DNA of 64,000 nucleotides from Staphylococcus intermedius NCTC 11048 (lineage in GTDB: Bacteria > Bacillota > Bacilli > Staphylococcales > Staphylococcaceae), in NCBI RefSeq assembly GCF_002902385.1, contig NZ_PPQH01000052.1, forward strand, positions 1-64,000, read 5' to 3'. This document shows, in pieces, positions 8,594 to 17,001 of this stretch (position 1 is its first letter; each line of letters opens with the position of its first letter). Below the pieces are notes generated by a model, which ran no database searches, was not told the DNA's origin, and worked only from the letters and a program-made list of their open reading frames with translations. A program made the translations under genes and the position numbers.

Positions 8594-8608
8594 ATTGGTC
8601 TGACCAAT
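8594..8608. promoter_or_regulatory. Candidate GntR/FadR-type operator in the nan divergent region
   Basis: Perfect palindrome ATTGGTC-T-GACCAAT. It fits the FadR-subfamily consensus TNGTNNNACNA. It begins at the end of the candidate nanA -10 box (minus strand, 8608-8613), a normal repressor position. The adjacent gene encodes a FadR-type regulator, so it is the natural ligand-responsive repressor for this site. Confidence 0.75.
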
Positions 8609-8635
8609 TTATAATTTAATTGTAAGCGTTATCAA
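8608..8635 (-). promoter_or_regulatory. Candidate nanA promoter (minus strand)
   Basis: On the minus strand TTGATA (8635-8630) and TATAAA (8613-8608) are separated by 16 bp. The -35 box lies inside the CRE and the operator starts at the -10 box, so both global and specific repression are plausible. Confidence 0.55.
8620..8635 (+). promoter_or_regulatory. CRE (CcpA site) in the nan divergent region
   Basis: TTGTAAGCGTTATCAA matches the CRE consensus WTGNAARCGNWWNCAW at all 16 positions. It overlaps the -35 of nanA and lies about 80 bp upstream of the regulator gene, predicting carbon catabolite repression. Confidence 0.85.
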
Positions 8636-8714
8636 AGTAATGGTCAATCACTTTACAACGAATCGTCACAATTATGTTAAACTGAACTAAACTGGTTACA
8701 AGGAGTTAGTATGG

Positions 8715-9389
8715 ATGATGGGGGAATTGTCGAGTCGTTCTGGTAAAAATTTGAAGCAAACGGTCGTACAAAAGATTAAGGATTATATTTTAGCGGAGTC
8801 ATTACAGGTGGGGGATAAATTACCCACTGAACGCAAGTTAGCCGAGACATATCAAGTGAGTCGTTCCGTTGTGCGTGAGGCTTTGAGTTATCTTGAAAAC
8901 ACAGGCGTGACTGAGAGTGTACAAGGACGTGGCACATTAGTAAAAGCACAAGATATTACGCCACTGATTGAAGGATTTTTATTTAGTTTTCAAGTCTCTC
9001 ACGGCAATTTGAAAGATTTAATGATGTTACGTCTTACCTTCGAACTCGCAGCAATTGATATCATTGAGCGTAGACAAACGCCATTAACTTCGATTGCAGA
9101 GACACTTGTTGATGATGTAGATACGTTTAATGTGGCTGCAGACCAAAAATTTCATGAAAGTTTGCTGACTGCGGTAGATTCATCATTATTTCAACAAATG
9201 AGTGCCGTGGTACAAGCATATTTTTATCAAACACCTATTGAAACATCGCGTGAACAAAATGTGCGGAGTATGACAGAACATCGAAATATCTATGAAGCGT
9301 TAAAGGACGGAAATTTTTCATTGGCCAAAGCATTGTTAACGGAACATCTCATGAGAGGGGCAGAATTTTATGAAGAAAATCGCTTTTGA
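8715..9389 (+). CDS. GntR family (FadR subfamily) regulator of the nan locus
   Basis: A 224-residue protein with an N-terminal GntR winged helix (about residues 12-80, with LPTERKLAETYQVSRSVVREAL and the wing QGRGTLV) and a C-terminal all-helical FCD-type ligand domain (about 95-215) that keeps the D/H metal-site pattern (QKFHESLL, TEHRNIYEALKDGN). S. aureus uses an RpiR-type NanR for this pathway, so the regulator differs. ATG 8715 or ATG 8718 are both possible after AAGGAG; an ATG at 8711 is out of frame. The 3' end overlaps the kinase gene by 20 bp, so the two are co-translated. Confidence 0.87.
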   Translation: MMGELSSRSGKNLKQTVVQKIKDYILAESLQVGDKLPTERKLAETYQVSRSVVREALSYLENTGVTESVQGRGTLVKAQDITPLIEGFLFSFQVSHGNLKDLMMLRLTFELAAIDIIERRQTPLTSIAETLVDDVDTFNVAADQKFHESLLTAVDSSLFQQMSAVVQAYFYQTPIETSREQNVRSMTEHRNIYEALKDGNFSLAKALLTEHLMRGAEFYEENRF

Positions 9390-10233
9390 CATTGGAGGGA
9401 CTTATATAAAGTCAGCCATTATAGACGCGCATCGACAGCTACAGGATTATGATAAAGTGCGAACGCCCGTAAACGAAAACGACGCGATTATTCATTATGT
9501 TAAGACAAGATTACAACGTTACATTCATGAACATCAATTACAAGATGTCGCAGTGGGCATTTCTACAGCGGGTGCGGTGGATAGAAAAGCACGTGCCATT
9601 GCATACGCCAATCCGAATATTTTGAATTATACAGGCACAAATTTTGCAGATCAACTGGGTGCGTATGTTCAAGAACTCAGCGTCTATAATGATGTTGATG
9701 CAGCATTGCTAGGGGAGTTGGATGAAAGGGAAACGTCTTACGAAAGTGCCTTTTGTTTAACTTTAGGTACGGGAATTGGCGGCAGTTATTATCATCGAGA
9801 TATCGGGTTGTTAACAGGTGTACGTCATCGTCCGAATCAAATTGGCTATTTATTATACGACCCAGTAACTGAGACACAATATGAACAACGTGCCTCTACA
9901 GAAGCGTTAAAACAATTGTTAATGAAAGAAAACTATCCGCATCAAAATATTCAACAATTATTTGAAGAAGCGGAGAATGGTGATGCCACAGCACGACACT
10001 ATATCAAGCAATGGGCGCGTGAAGTGGCACGAGGTATTGCGGAAATTCAAATTGTCTATGATCCAGAAATCATCATTATAGGTGGTGGCGTTTCTGCACA
10101 AGGTGATGTGTTATTAAGTTATATTTTGCCGGAATTGACGCGCTATCTGCCTCAAGATTACGGTCATGCCAAAGTGGAAGTCGCACAGCTCCAAAATCAT
10201 GCTGCATTAATCGGCGCGGTCAGTGAATTGTAA
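9370..10233 (+). CDS. nanK: ROK family sugar kinase, probable N-acetylmannosamine kinase
   Basis: A 287-residue ROK kinase. The phosphate-binding DIGGTYIKSA is at 7-16, the catalytic-Asp region is VYNDVDAALLGEL (about residues 110-122) and LGTGIGGSYY follows. Operonic overlap with the nan regulator suggests it phosphorylates ManNAc to ManNAc-6-P. The usual ExGH sugar-binding motif reads NQIGY (Glu replaced by Gln, His by Tyr), and the HxCxCGxxGC zinc motif of many ROK proteins is absent. The sugar pocket is therefore atypical. ATG 9370 sits within the end of the regulator gene behind GAGAGGGG. Confidence 0.78.
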   Translation: MKKIAFDIGGTYIKSAIIDAHRQLQDYDKVRTPVNENDAIIHYVKTRLQRYIHEHQLQDVAVGISTAGAVDRKARAIAYANPNILNYTGTNFADQLGAYVQELSVYNDVDAALLGELDERETSYESAFCLTLGTGIGGSYYHRDIGLLTGVRHRPNQIGYLLYDPVTETQYEQRASTEALKQLLMKENYPHQNIQQLFEEAENGDATARHYIKQWAREVARGIAEIQIVYDPEIIIIGGGVSAQGDVLLSYILPELTRYLPQDYGHAKVEVAQLQNHAALIGAVSEL

Positions 10234-10259
10234 ACAAGTATAGAAATCAAGTTTACATT
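10227..10259 (+). promoter_or_regulatory. BirA box controlling bioY
   Basis: ATTGTAAAC (10227-10235), exactly 15 bp of spacer, then GTTTACATT (10251-10259): inverted half-sites with one mismatch in the layout of Firmicute BirA operators. An extended -10 (TGG-TATAAT, TATAAT at 10265-10270) begins 5 bp downstream. Biotinoyl-AMP-loaded BirA should repress this promoter when biotin is sufficient. The left half overlaps the end of nanK. Confidence 0.8.
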
Positions 10260-10312
10260 AATGGTATAATCTGAAATGAACTGTTTTTATCATTTTGAGG
10301 AGGAAAAAGATT

Positions 10313-10873
10313 TTGAACACGAAATTTTTAGTTTATACAGCATTAATGACTGCAATCATCGCCGTAATGGGCTTTATCCCAGCGATTCCGTTACCTTTTA
10401 TTCCAGTACCTATCGTACTCCAAAATGTGGGTATCTTTTTAGCAGGTATTTTATTAGGACGTCGTTATGGAACTTTAAGTGTCATCGTATTTTTATTACT
10501 CGTATTTATGGGTGCACCATTGCTCTCAGGTGGACGTGGCGGTTATGGTGTATTCGTTGGACCGAGTGTCGGCTTTTTAATCATGTATCCCATTTCAGCA
10601 TTTTTAATTGGTTGGATGCGCGACAAATATTTTGAAACATTAGATTTTAAGCGTACTTTTGCGATTATCGTGATCTTTGGGGTCGTGTTATTAGACTTAG
10701 TGGGGGCCATTGTGATGGGATTTGTTATTCATATGCCAATTTCAAAGGCCATTTATCTGTCATTAACATTTTTACCAGGTGATTTAATCAAAGCTGCAAT
10801 TGCCGCACTCATTGCAGTTGCACTGTTTAAAAATCCTGTGATGTCGAGAATCATGCAACAACTAGCAAAATAA
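10313..10873 (+). CDS. bioY: Biotin transporter S component BioY
   Basis: A 186-residue membrane protein with about six helices and the BioY signature: FIPAIPLPFIPVPIVLQNVG near the N terminus, GRRYG, then GAPLLSGGRGGYGVFVGPSVGFL. BioY binds biotin and couples to an ECF energy module; ecfA1-ecfA2-ecfT occur at about 60 kb in this window. The start is TTG 10313, 9 bp after GAGGAGG (10297-10303); the frame also opens at TTG 10295, but that codon overlaps the ribosome site. The BirA box upstream independently supports the biotin assignment. Confidence 0.9.
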   Translation: MNTKFLVYTALMTAIIAVMGFIPAIPLPFIPVPIVLQNVGIFLAGILLGRRYGTLSVIVFLLLVFMGAPLLSGGRGGYGVFVGPSVGFLIMYPISAFLIGWMRDKYFETLDFKRTFAIIVIFGVVLLDLVGAIVMGFVIHMPISKAIYLSLTFLPGDLIKAAIAALIAVALFKNPVMSRIMQQLAK

Positions 10874-10895
10874 GCATTGAAAGAAGGGGATGTAG

Positions 10896-11669
10896 ATGGA
10901 CATTCAAATGAGTGATATTTATTGTGAGGGCGACATTTATTCTAAAGATGACAACGTAACCATTTATATGACGCCCACAACACCCCTGACCTATGAAAAT
11001 AACAAATGGGTCTATCATCAAATGCCTAATGTATCTCAGTTTAAGGATGATATGAGGCAACAACAAAGGCTTCATGCTGACAATGGTGTGTTGACGCATC
11101 TCAAATTTGAATTTCCAGAAAACGTCAAACCTAACGTAGACATGATGCAACTTTTACGTGCTGAAGGTTTTCAACTCGGACATCTTGAATTGTACATGAT
11201 TGAAGCAGCAGACTTACGTCAATTGACTGGCCCAAGTCTTGAAATCGAGCCTGTAACATTAGAGAATATGGCAGATTACATGCACGTCTATGAGCCACTT
11301 TCAATTCAATTTGGTACAGATTATATTCAAGAAAGTGCACAGACATTGCGAAAACTGTTGAAGAAAGACTCTCGTGCGCTCCAACCTTATATTGCATATG
11401 AAAATGCGCAACCCATTGGCATTATGAATGTGATTGAGACGGAGCGAACAGTGGAATTAGATGGCTTTGCAGTGGCTGAAGCAGCACGAGGGCGTGGCGT
11501 TGGTTCGGTGATGCAGGCATTCGTAGGAGAACTTGCTAAAGAGCGTCCAGTCATTTTAGTCGCTGATGCTGAAGATACAGCGAAAGAGATGTATCTGAAA
11601 CAAGGTTATACATTCATCAGTTTTCAGTACAGTGCCCTTAAAGAATTAACTGTTTCAGTGTCGTATTGA
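10896..11669 (+). CDS. GNAT family N-acetyltransferase (first of a tandem pair)
   Basis: A 257-residue protein with an N-terminal domain of unknown function (about 1-120) and a C-terminal GNAT fold (about 122-245). The acetyl-CoA pyrophosphate loop is RGRGVG in EAARGRGVGSVMQAF (about residue 198), and YLKQGYTFISFQYSAL is the usual C-terminal strand. Its paralogue at 11973 aligns along the whole length, from QMSDIY to SFQYS. AGGGGATG precedes ATG 10896. It follows bioY by 22 bp and may be read from the same promoter. The substrate is unknown. Confidence 0.82.
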   Translation: MDIQMSDIYCEGDIYSKDDNVTIYMTPTTPLTYENNKWVYHQMPNVSQFKDDMRQQQRLHADNGVLTHLKFEFPENVKPNVDMMQLLRAEGFQLGHLELYMIEAADLRQLTGPSLEIEPVTLENMADYMHVYEPLSIQFGTDYIQESAQTLRKLLKKDSRALQPYIAYENAQPIGIMNVIETERTVELDGFAVAEAARGRGVGSVMQAFVGELAKERPVILVADAEDTAKEMYLKQGYTFISFQYSALKELTVSVSY

Positions 11670-11937
11670 TAACGGTTGGTAAATCATACAAACGGACATT
11701 GATGACGCCATGCTGCAGGTGCGATATTTTAAATCGTTTGATACGAAATCCATACTTGCTCACATTTTGATGATGATCGTCATCAATGGTGTTGGGTATT
11801 GCTAATGTGTAGAAAAATAAATCAAACCATCTCTCTTTTTTAACGAATTCACCAGTAACTAAATCACGGCTGTCATCCTTATGCATATCACAGTCATGAT
11901 ATATAAAGATACAGTGATTTCTAGAGTCAGACACCAA
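11670..11937 (-). pseudogene. Unexplained open frame or gene remnant between the two GNAT genes
   Basis: The minus strand is open from a stop at 11949-11947 down to 11638, inside the end of the first GNAT gene (up to 99 residues from TTG 11937). The translation has a balanced composition (for example VKKERWFDLFFYTLAIPN and KYGFRIKRFK) rather than low complexity. However, there is no ribosome site or ATG at its upstream end. I do not recognise a family. It may be the 3' remnant of an inserted gene or a chance frame. It fills almost all of the 303-bp gap between the paralogues. Confidence 0.3.
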
Positions 11938-11972
11938 AGCGCAAAATCATATATGAAAGTAGGGAATTAAAG

Positions 11973-12734
11973 ATGGAAGTTCAAATGAGCGATATTTACA
12001 CTGAAGCAGAAGTTTATGATCAAAACGAAGACATGACTATTTATCTTAATTCACATACCCCTATCACTTTTGATAATAATAAGTGGGTATATCACCAAAT
12101 ACCAGATATAGCAACATTTAAAGAAGATATGAAGCGACAGCAAGCGTTTCATTACGACCACAGTATATTCTTACATTTAAAATTTGAATTTCCTGTAGAT
12201 GCTGAACCCAACAAAGAAATGTTGCAGTTTTTACATGATGAAGGGTTTAATGTGAGACGTCTCGAACTGTATGCAGCAGATGCTAAGACACTGCGACAAA
12301 TAGATGGTCCAGAAATTATCGTTAAGCCATTAACCCTAGAAAGAATTCCCGATTATATGAAAGTTTTTGAACCTATAGGGATGGAGTACGGTGCCGATTA
12401 TTTGATTGAAGTTGAAGATAGGTTATACCGAGGGGCGAAGTACGGGTTTGGAGTAAGTCAACCTTACGTCGTTTATGAAAAAGGTGAACCGGTCGGTACG
12501 ATGAAAATCATAGAGTCAGAGCGTACTGTTGAAATTGACGATTTTGAAGTTGTTGAAGATGCCTGTGGACGAGGAATTGGTTTGGCTATGCAGGCGTTTG
12601 TAGGGATGTTGGCGAATGTGAGACCAGTAATTTTGCAAAGTGCTTCAGATTTGACGGTGAGAGACATGTACATTAAAGAAAACTATCAATTAATTAGTTT
12701 CCAATATAGCATGATTAAAAAATTATACGATTAA
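11973..12734 (+). CDS. GNAT family N-acetyltransferase (second of a tandem pair)
   Basis: A 253-residue paralogue of the gene at 10896, with shared QMSDIY start, NNKWVYHQ segment, LKFEFP, and the same C-terminal GNAT fold. Its acetyl-CoA loop reads CGRGIG, so the first Arg of the R-x-x-G-x-G motif is Cys, which may weaken cofactor binding. The sequences have diverged throughout, so the duplication is not recent. GTAGGGAATTAAAG precedes ATG 11973. It converges with fdhD, separated by a shared terminator. The substrate is unknown. Confidence 0.8.
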   Translation: MEVQMSDIYTEAEVYDQNEDMTIYLNSHTPITFDNNKWVYHQIPDIATFKEDMKRQQAFHYDHSIFLHLKFEFPVDAEPNKEMLQFLHDEGFNVRRLELYAADAKTLRQIDGPEIIVKPLTLERIPDYMKVFEPIGMEYGADYLIEVEDRLYRGAKYGFGVSQPYVVYEKGEPVGTMKIIESERTVEIDDFEVVEDACGRGIGLAMQAFVGMLANVRPVILQSASDLTVRDMYIKENYQLISFQYSMIKKLYD

Positions 12735-12738
12735 GAAT

Positions 12739-12783
12739 AAAACAGGCGTTTGTTGAGTCTTTCCTCATCAACGCCTGTTTTTT
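12739..12783. terminator. Bidirectional terminator between the GNAT gene and fdhD
   Basis: A 12-bp GC-containing stem (12739-12750 with 12769-12780) extended by partial pairing, flanked by A runs on the left and T runs on the right, so it can act on both strands. Confidence 0.85.
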
Positions 12784-13579
12784 ACATGTTTATTTGTTGA
12801 ATGCGCTCTGGATGGCTGTAAATATTAAAGTAATTGTCACGCACGAAACCGACCGCAGTAATGTTGAGATCGTGCGCAAGTTGTACAGCTAATGTGGTAG
12901 GGGCAGATTTAGAAATAATCATACCAACACCAATTTTAGCAGCTTTGATTAAAATTTCTGAGGAGATACGTCCACTAAAAATAAGGACTTTATCGCGCAC
13001 CCCAATATGACGTTGAATACAGTAGCCGTAAAGTTTATCGAGGGCATTATGACGTCCAATATCTTGGCGATGAATGTAAAAATCATTACCATCACTAATC
13101 GCTGCGTTATGTAAGCCGCCTGTTGCTTGAAAGACACGACTTTGCGCTTGTAAACGTGTCATCATGCTTAAAATTTGAGATGGGGTCAATTGAATGTTGG
13201 ACATTGAAGTTTTTGCAATCGCTGCATCATTATGGAAATAGAACTCCCGACTTTTCCCACAACATGAAGCGACAAGCCGTTTCGTTGATAATTGGATGCG
13301 GTCATGTAAAGGTGATGTGATTTCAACATGTGCATAGCCCCGATGTTCATCAATTTCTATCGATTTTAGCTCATCTCTTTTTAAAATGACCCCTTCAGAA
13401 GCGAGAAAGCCCAGCACCAGTTCTTCCAATTGGTTTGGACTACAAATGACCGTCGCAAATTCTTCTTGATTTACCATGATTGTGAGTGGTGTTTCTGTTA
13501 CATAATCATCTGCTGTTTCAAATAAAACGCCATTTTCGAATCTTACAATCGGTTGGTTCGTTTTGAAGTCTGGATTCAA
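12782..13579 (-). CDS. fdhD: Formate dehydrogenase accessory sulfurtransferase FdhD
   Basis: A 265-residue protein that transfers sulfur to the molybdenum cofactor before its insertion into formate dehydrogenase. Family features include ETPLTIMVN, LVLGFLASEGV, the cysteine pair C106-C107 in SCCGKSR that carries the sulfur, GGLHNAAI and the IGRHNALDKLYGY motif. The start is TTG 13579, preceded on the minus strand by AAAGGAGGT; no in-frame ATG fits better. It stands apart from the other Mo genes, with galRKET inserted between. Confidence 0.92.
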   Translation of the reverse strand: MNPDFKTNQPIVRFENGVLFETADDYVTETPLTIMVNQEEFATVICSPNQLEELVLGFLASEGVILKRDELKSIEIDEHRGYAHVEITSPLHDRIQLSTKRLVASCCGKSREFYFHNDAAIAKTSMSNIQLTPSQILSMMTRLQAQSRVFQATGGLHNAAISDGNDFYIHRQDIGRHNALDKLYGYCIQRHIGVRDKVLIFSGRISSEILIKAAKIGVGMIISKSAPTTLAVQLAHDLNITAVGFVRDNYFNIYSHPERIQQINM

Positions 13580-13679
13580 ATGTCCAACCTCCTTTCAAAA
13601 TATGTTCAACTGTATGAATAGATAAATTTATTTTAAACTTTCTCCACCAATTTTAACAGAATTTGAAATATGAAGAGTG

Positions 13680-13717
13680 TTGAAAAGAAAAAACAAAAGA
13701 AGTAAACTGTAGTAAAC
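13680..13717 (+). promoter_or_regulatory. galR promoter with operator repeats
   Basis: TTGAAA (13680-13685), 17-bp spacer, TAAACT (13703-13708). The -10 lies in AGTAAAC-tgt-AGTAAAC (13701-13717). The 12-mer TGTAGTAAACAA at 13708-13719 recurs in inverse orientation at the galK promoter (14783-14794), which suggests autoregulation by GalR. Confidence 0.55.
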
Positions 13718-13737
13718 AAAAGAAGAGAGTAGGTTGA

Positions 13738-14794
<1,057 letters not shown>

Positions 14795-14814
14795 AAAACT
14801 TTGGGGTGTGAGCT

Positions 14815-15981
14815 ATGCAAAACCTAACTCAAAAATTTAAAGACATTTTTAATGCAGAACCAACATTGACTGCATTTGCACCTGGTCGTATCAATTTAAT
14901 TGGCGAGCATACAGATTACAATGGCGGTTTTGTTTTTCCTGCAGCAATCGAATTAGGGACATATGGTGTGGGGCGGTTACGTGACGACCGTAAAATCCAA
15001 CTTTACTCAGTGAATTTTGAGTCAGCAGGTGTGATGGCTTTTGATTTAGACCATTTAGATTACAATGCTGAACATCAATGGGCGAACTATCCAAAAGGAA
15101 TGATTCGTTACTTAGTTGAGCAATTTCCTGAGATCAATCGTGGTTTTGACATCGTCGTTGAAGGTAATATTCCAAACGGTGCGAGTCTATCTTCATCAGC
15201 GTCTATCGAATTGTTAACAGGTCACCTTGTAACGACTTTATTCCATATTGACATGGATCGCCTTGAACTCGTCAAAATGGGACAACGTGTCGAAAATGAA
15301 TTTATTGGCGTGAATTCTGGGATCATGGATCAATTTATTGTTGGTTTCGGTAAAAAAGACCATGCGATTTTATTAGATACGAATACATTGGAGTACCATT
15401 ACGTGCCAACAGAGTTCGGTGACTACAAAATTTCGATTATGAATACGAATAAACGCCGAGAACTTGCCGAGTCGAAATATAACGAACGTCGTAGTGAATG
15501 TGAGCGTGCGTTAGCGCAATTACAAAAATATCTTGATGTACAATCACTTGGGGAAATTTCGATGGCACAATTTGAACAGTACGCAGATAAAATTGGTGAT
15601 GATGTGCTTATGCGTCGTGCGAGACATGCGATTTCAGAAAATGAACGTACAAAACAAGCGTATGAAGTGTTACAAGCACACGATTTTAAAGTGTTTGGCG
15701 AATTGTTAAACGCGTCTCATGCATCATTGAAAGACGATTATGAAGTGACAGGGCTAGAGTTAGATACATTAGCAGAAGCAGCACAACAAGTTGATGGTGT
15801 GTTAGGGGCACGTATGACTGGTGCGGGTTTTGCAGGATGTGCGATTGCGCTCGTACACAAAGATAAAATTGCTGACCTTGAAGAAAAGGTGACTGAGGCA
15901 TATACGAAAACGGTCGGGTATGCACCATCGTTCTATCATGTGGACATCGCAAACGGTGTACGCACAATAGAGAAATCATAA
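14815..15981 (+). CDS. galK: Galactokinase
   Basis: A 388-residue GHMP kinase that makes galactose-1-phosphate, the first committed Leloir step. Signatures: GRINLIGEHTDYNGG at 24-38 (galactokinase-specific), the ATP loop GASLSSSAS at 122-130, and the third GHMP motif RMTGAGFAGCAI near residue 335. Full family length. It follows galR by 54 bp, in which the promoter/operator sits; GGGGTGTG precedes ATG 14815. Confidence 0.96.
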   Translation: MQNLTQKFKDIFNAEPTLTAFAPGRINLIGEHTDYNGGFVFPAAIELGTYGVGRLRDDRKIQLYSVNFESAGVMAFDLDHLDYNAEHQWANYPKGMIRYLVEQFPEINRGFDIVVEGNIPNGASLSSSASIELLTGHLVTTLFHIDMDRLELVKMGQRVENEFIGVNSGIMDQFIVGFGKKDHAILLDTNTLEYHYVPTEFGDYKISIMNTNKRRELAESKYNERRSECERALAQLQKYLDVQSLGEISMAQFEQYADKIGDDVLMRRARHAISENERTKQAYEVLQAHDFKVFGELLNASHASLKDDYEVTGLELDTLAEAAQQVDGVLGARMTGAGFAGCAIALVHKDKIADLEEKVTEAYTKTVGYAPSFYHVDIANGVRTIEKS

Positions 15982-15996
15982 GGGAGTGTATAGAAT

Positions 15997-16989
15997 ATGG
16001 CAATGCTTGTATTAGGTGGCGCAGGTTATATCGGAAGTCACTGTGTCGATCAATTAGTTGAAGCGGGTTATGATGTGGTTGTCGTGGATAACTTAGTGAA
16101 AGGGCATCGTGAAGCTGTCCATTCATCAGCACGTTTTTATGAAGGCGACGTGCGTGATCGCGAATTTTTAGACGGCGTTTTCCAAAAAGAGAACATTGAG
16201 GGTGTGTTCCATTTCTGTGCGTATTCATTAGTAGGTGAATCAGTAGAATATCCACTGGAATATTTCAACAACAATGTCTATGGTTTACAAGTGTTACTTG
16301 AAGTGATGCGTGCACATGATGTTCAACATATCATTTTCAGTTCAACAGCTGCAGTTTACGGAGAACCAGAAGAAGTGCCTATTGTAGAAACTTCACAAAA
16401 ATTACCGACAAGTCCATATGGTGAAAGTAAACTTGTGATGGAAAAAATGATGCGTTGGTGTCACGAGGCGTATGGTGTCAACTATGCCGCGTTACGTTAT
16501 TTTAATGTTGCGGGTGCTAAAGAAAACGGTGCAATCGGTGAAGATCATCATCCAGAAACACACTTGATCCCAGTTGTACTACAAGTGGCATTAGGTCAAC
16601 GTGATGAATTGAAAATGTTTGGTGATGATTATGACACACCAGATGGTACGCCAATTCGAGATTATTTACATGTCACAGATTTAATTTCAGCCCATATTTT
16701 AGCGTATGATTACTTAAAAGCGGGTGGCGAAAGTGGTGCGTTTAACTTAGGTACGAACCACGGTTATTCAGTAAAAGAAATTTTAAATGCGGCGCGTGAA
16801 GTGACTGGTCGAGACATTCCGGCAGTCGTTGCACCAAGACGTGCAGGTGATCCAAGTAAATTGGTTGCTTCAAGTGATAAAGCGAAAGCATTATTGAAAT
16901 GGCAACCCCAACATGATGATATTCATGAAATTATTCGTACTGCTTGGGAATGGCACCAAAAACACCCAAATGGATATGAAACTGTCTAA
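15997..16989 (+). CDS. galE: UDP-glucose 4-epimerase
   Basis: A 330-residue extended short-chain dehydrogenase that interconverts UDP-galactose and UDP-glucose with bound NAD. The Rossmann GGAGYIG is at 7-13, Ser at SSTAAVYG (115-122) and the YxxxK pair is Tyr141/Lys145. AAGGGAGTG precedes ATG 15997. It is 15 bp after galK and 12 bp before galT, so the three are translated from one message. Confidence 0.95.
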   Translation: MAMLVLGGAGYIGSHCVDQLVEAGYDVVVVDNLVKGHREAVHSSARFYEGDVRDREFLDGVFQKENIEGVFHFCAYSLVGESVEYPLEYFNNNVYGLQVLLEVMRAHDVQHIIFSSTAAVYGEPEEVPIVETSQKLPTSPYGESKLVMEKMMRWCHEAYGVNYAALRYFNVAGAKENGAIGEDHHPETHLIPVVLQVALGQRDELKMFGDDYDTPDGTPIRDYLHVTDLISAHILAYDYLKAGGESGAFNLGTNHGYSVKEILNAAREVTGRDIPAVVAPRRAGDPSKLVASSDKAKALLKWQPQHDDIHEIIRTAWEWHQKHPNGYETV

Positions 16990-17001
16990 AGGAGGCTCAT
17001 T

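Noticed and set aside
15686..16255. 189-codon frame antisense to galK/galE
   Set aside because: Spans two well-supported genes on the other strand, His/Leu-rich as expected from antisense of this codon usage, no ribosome site.
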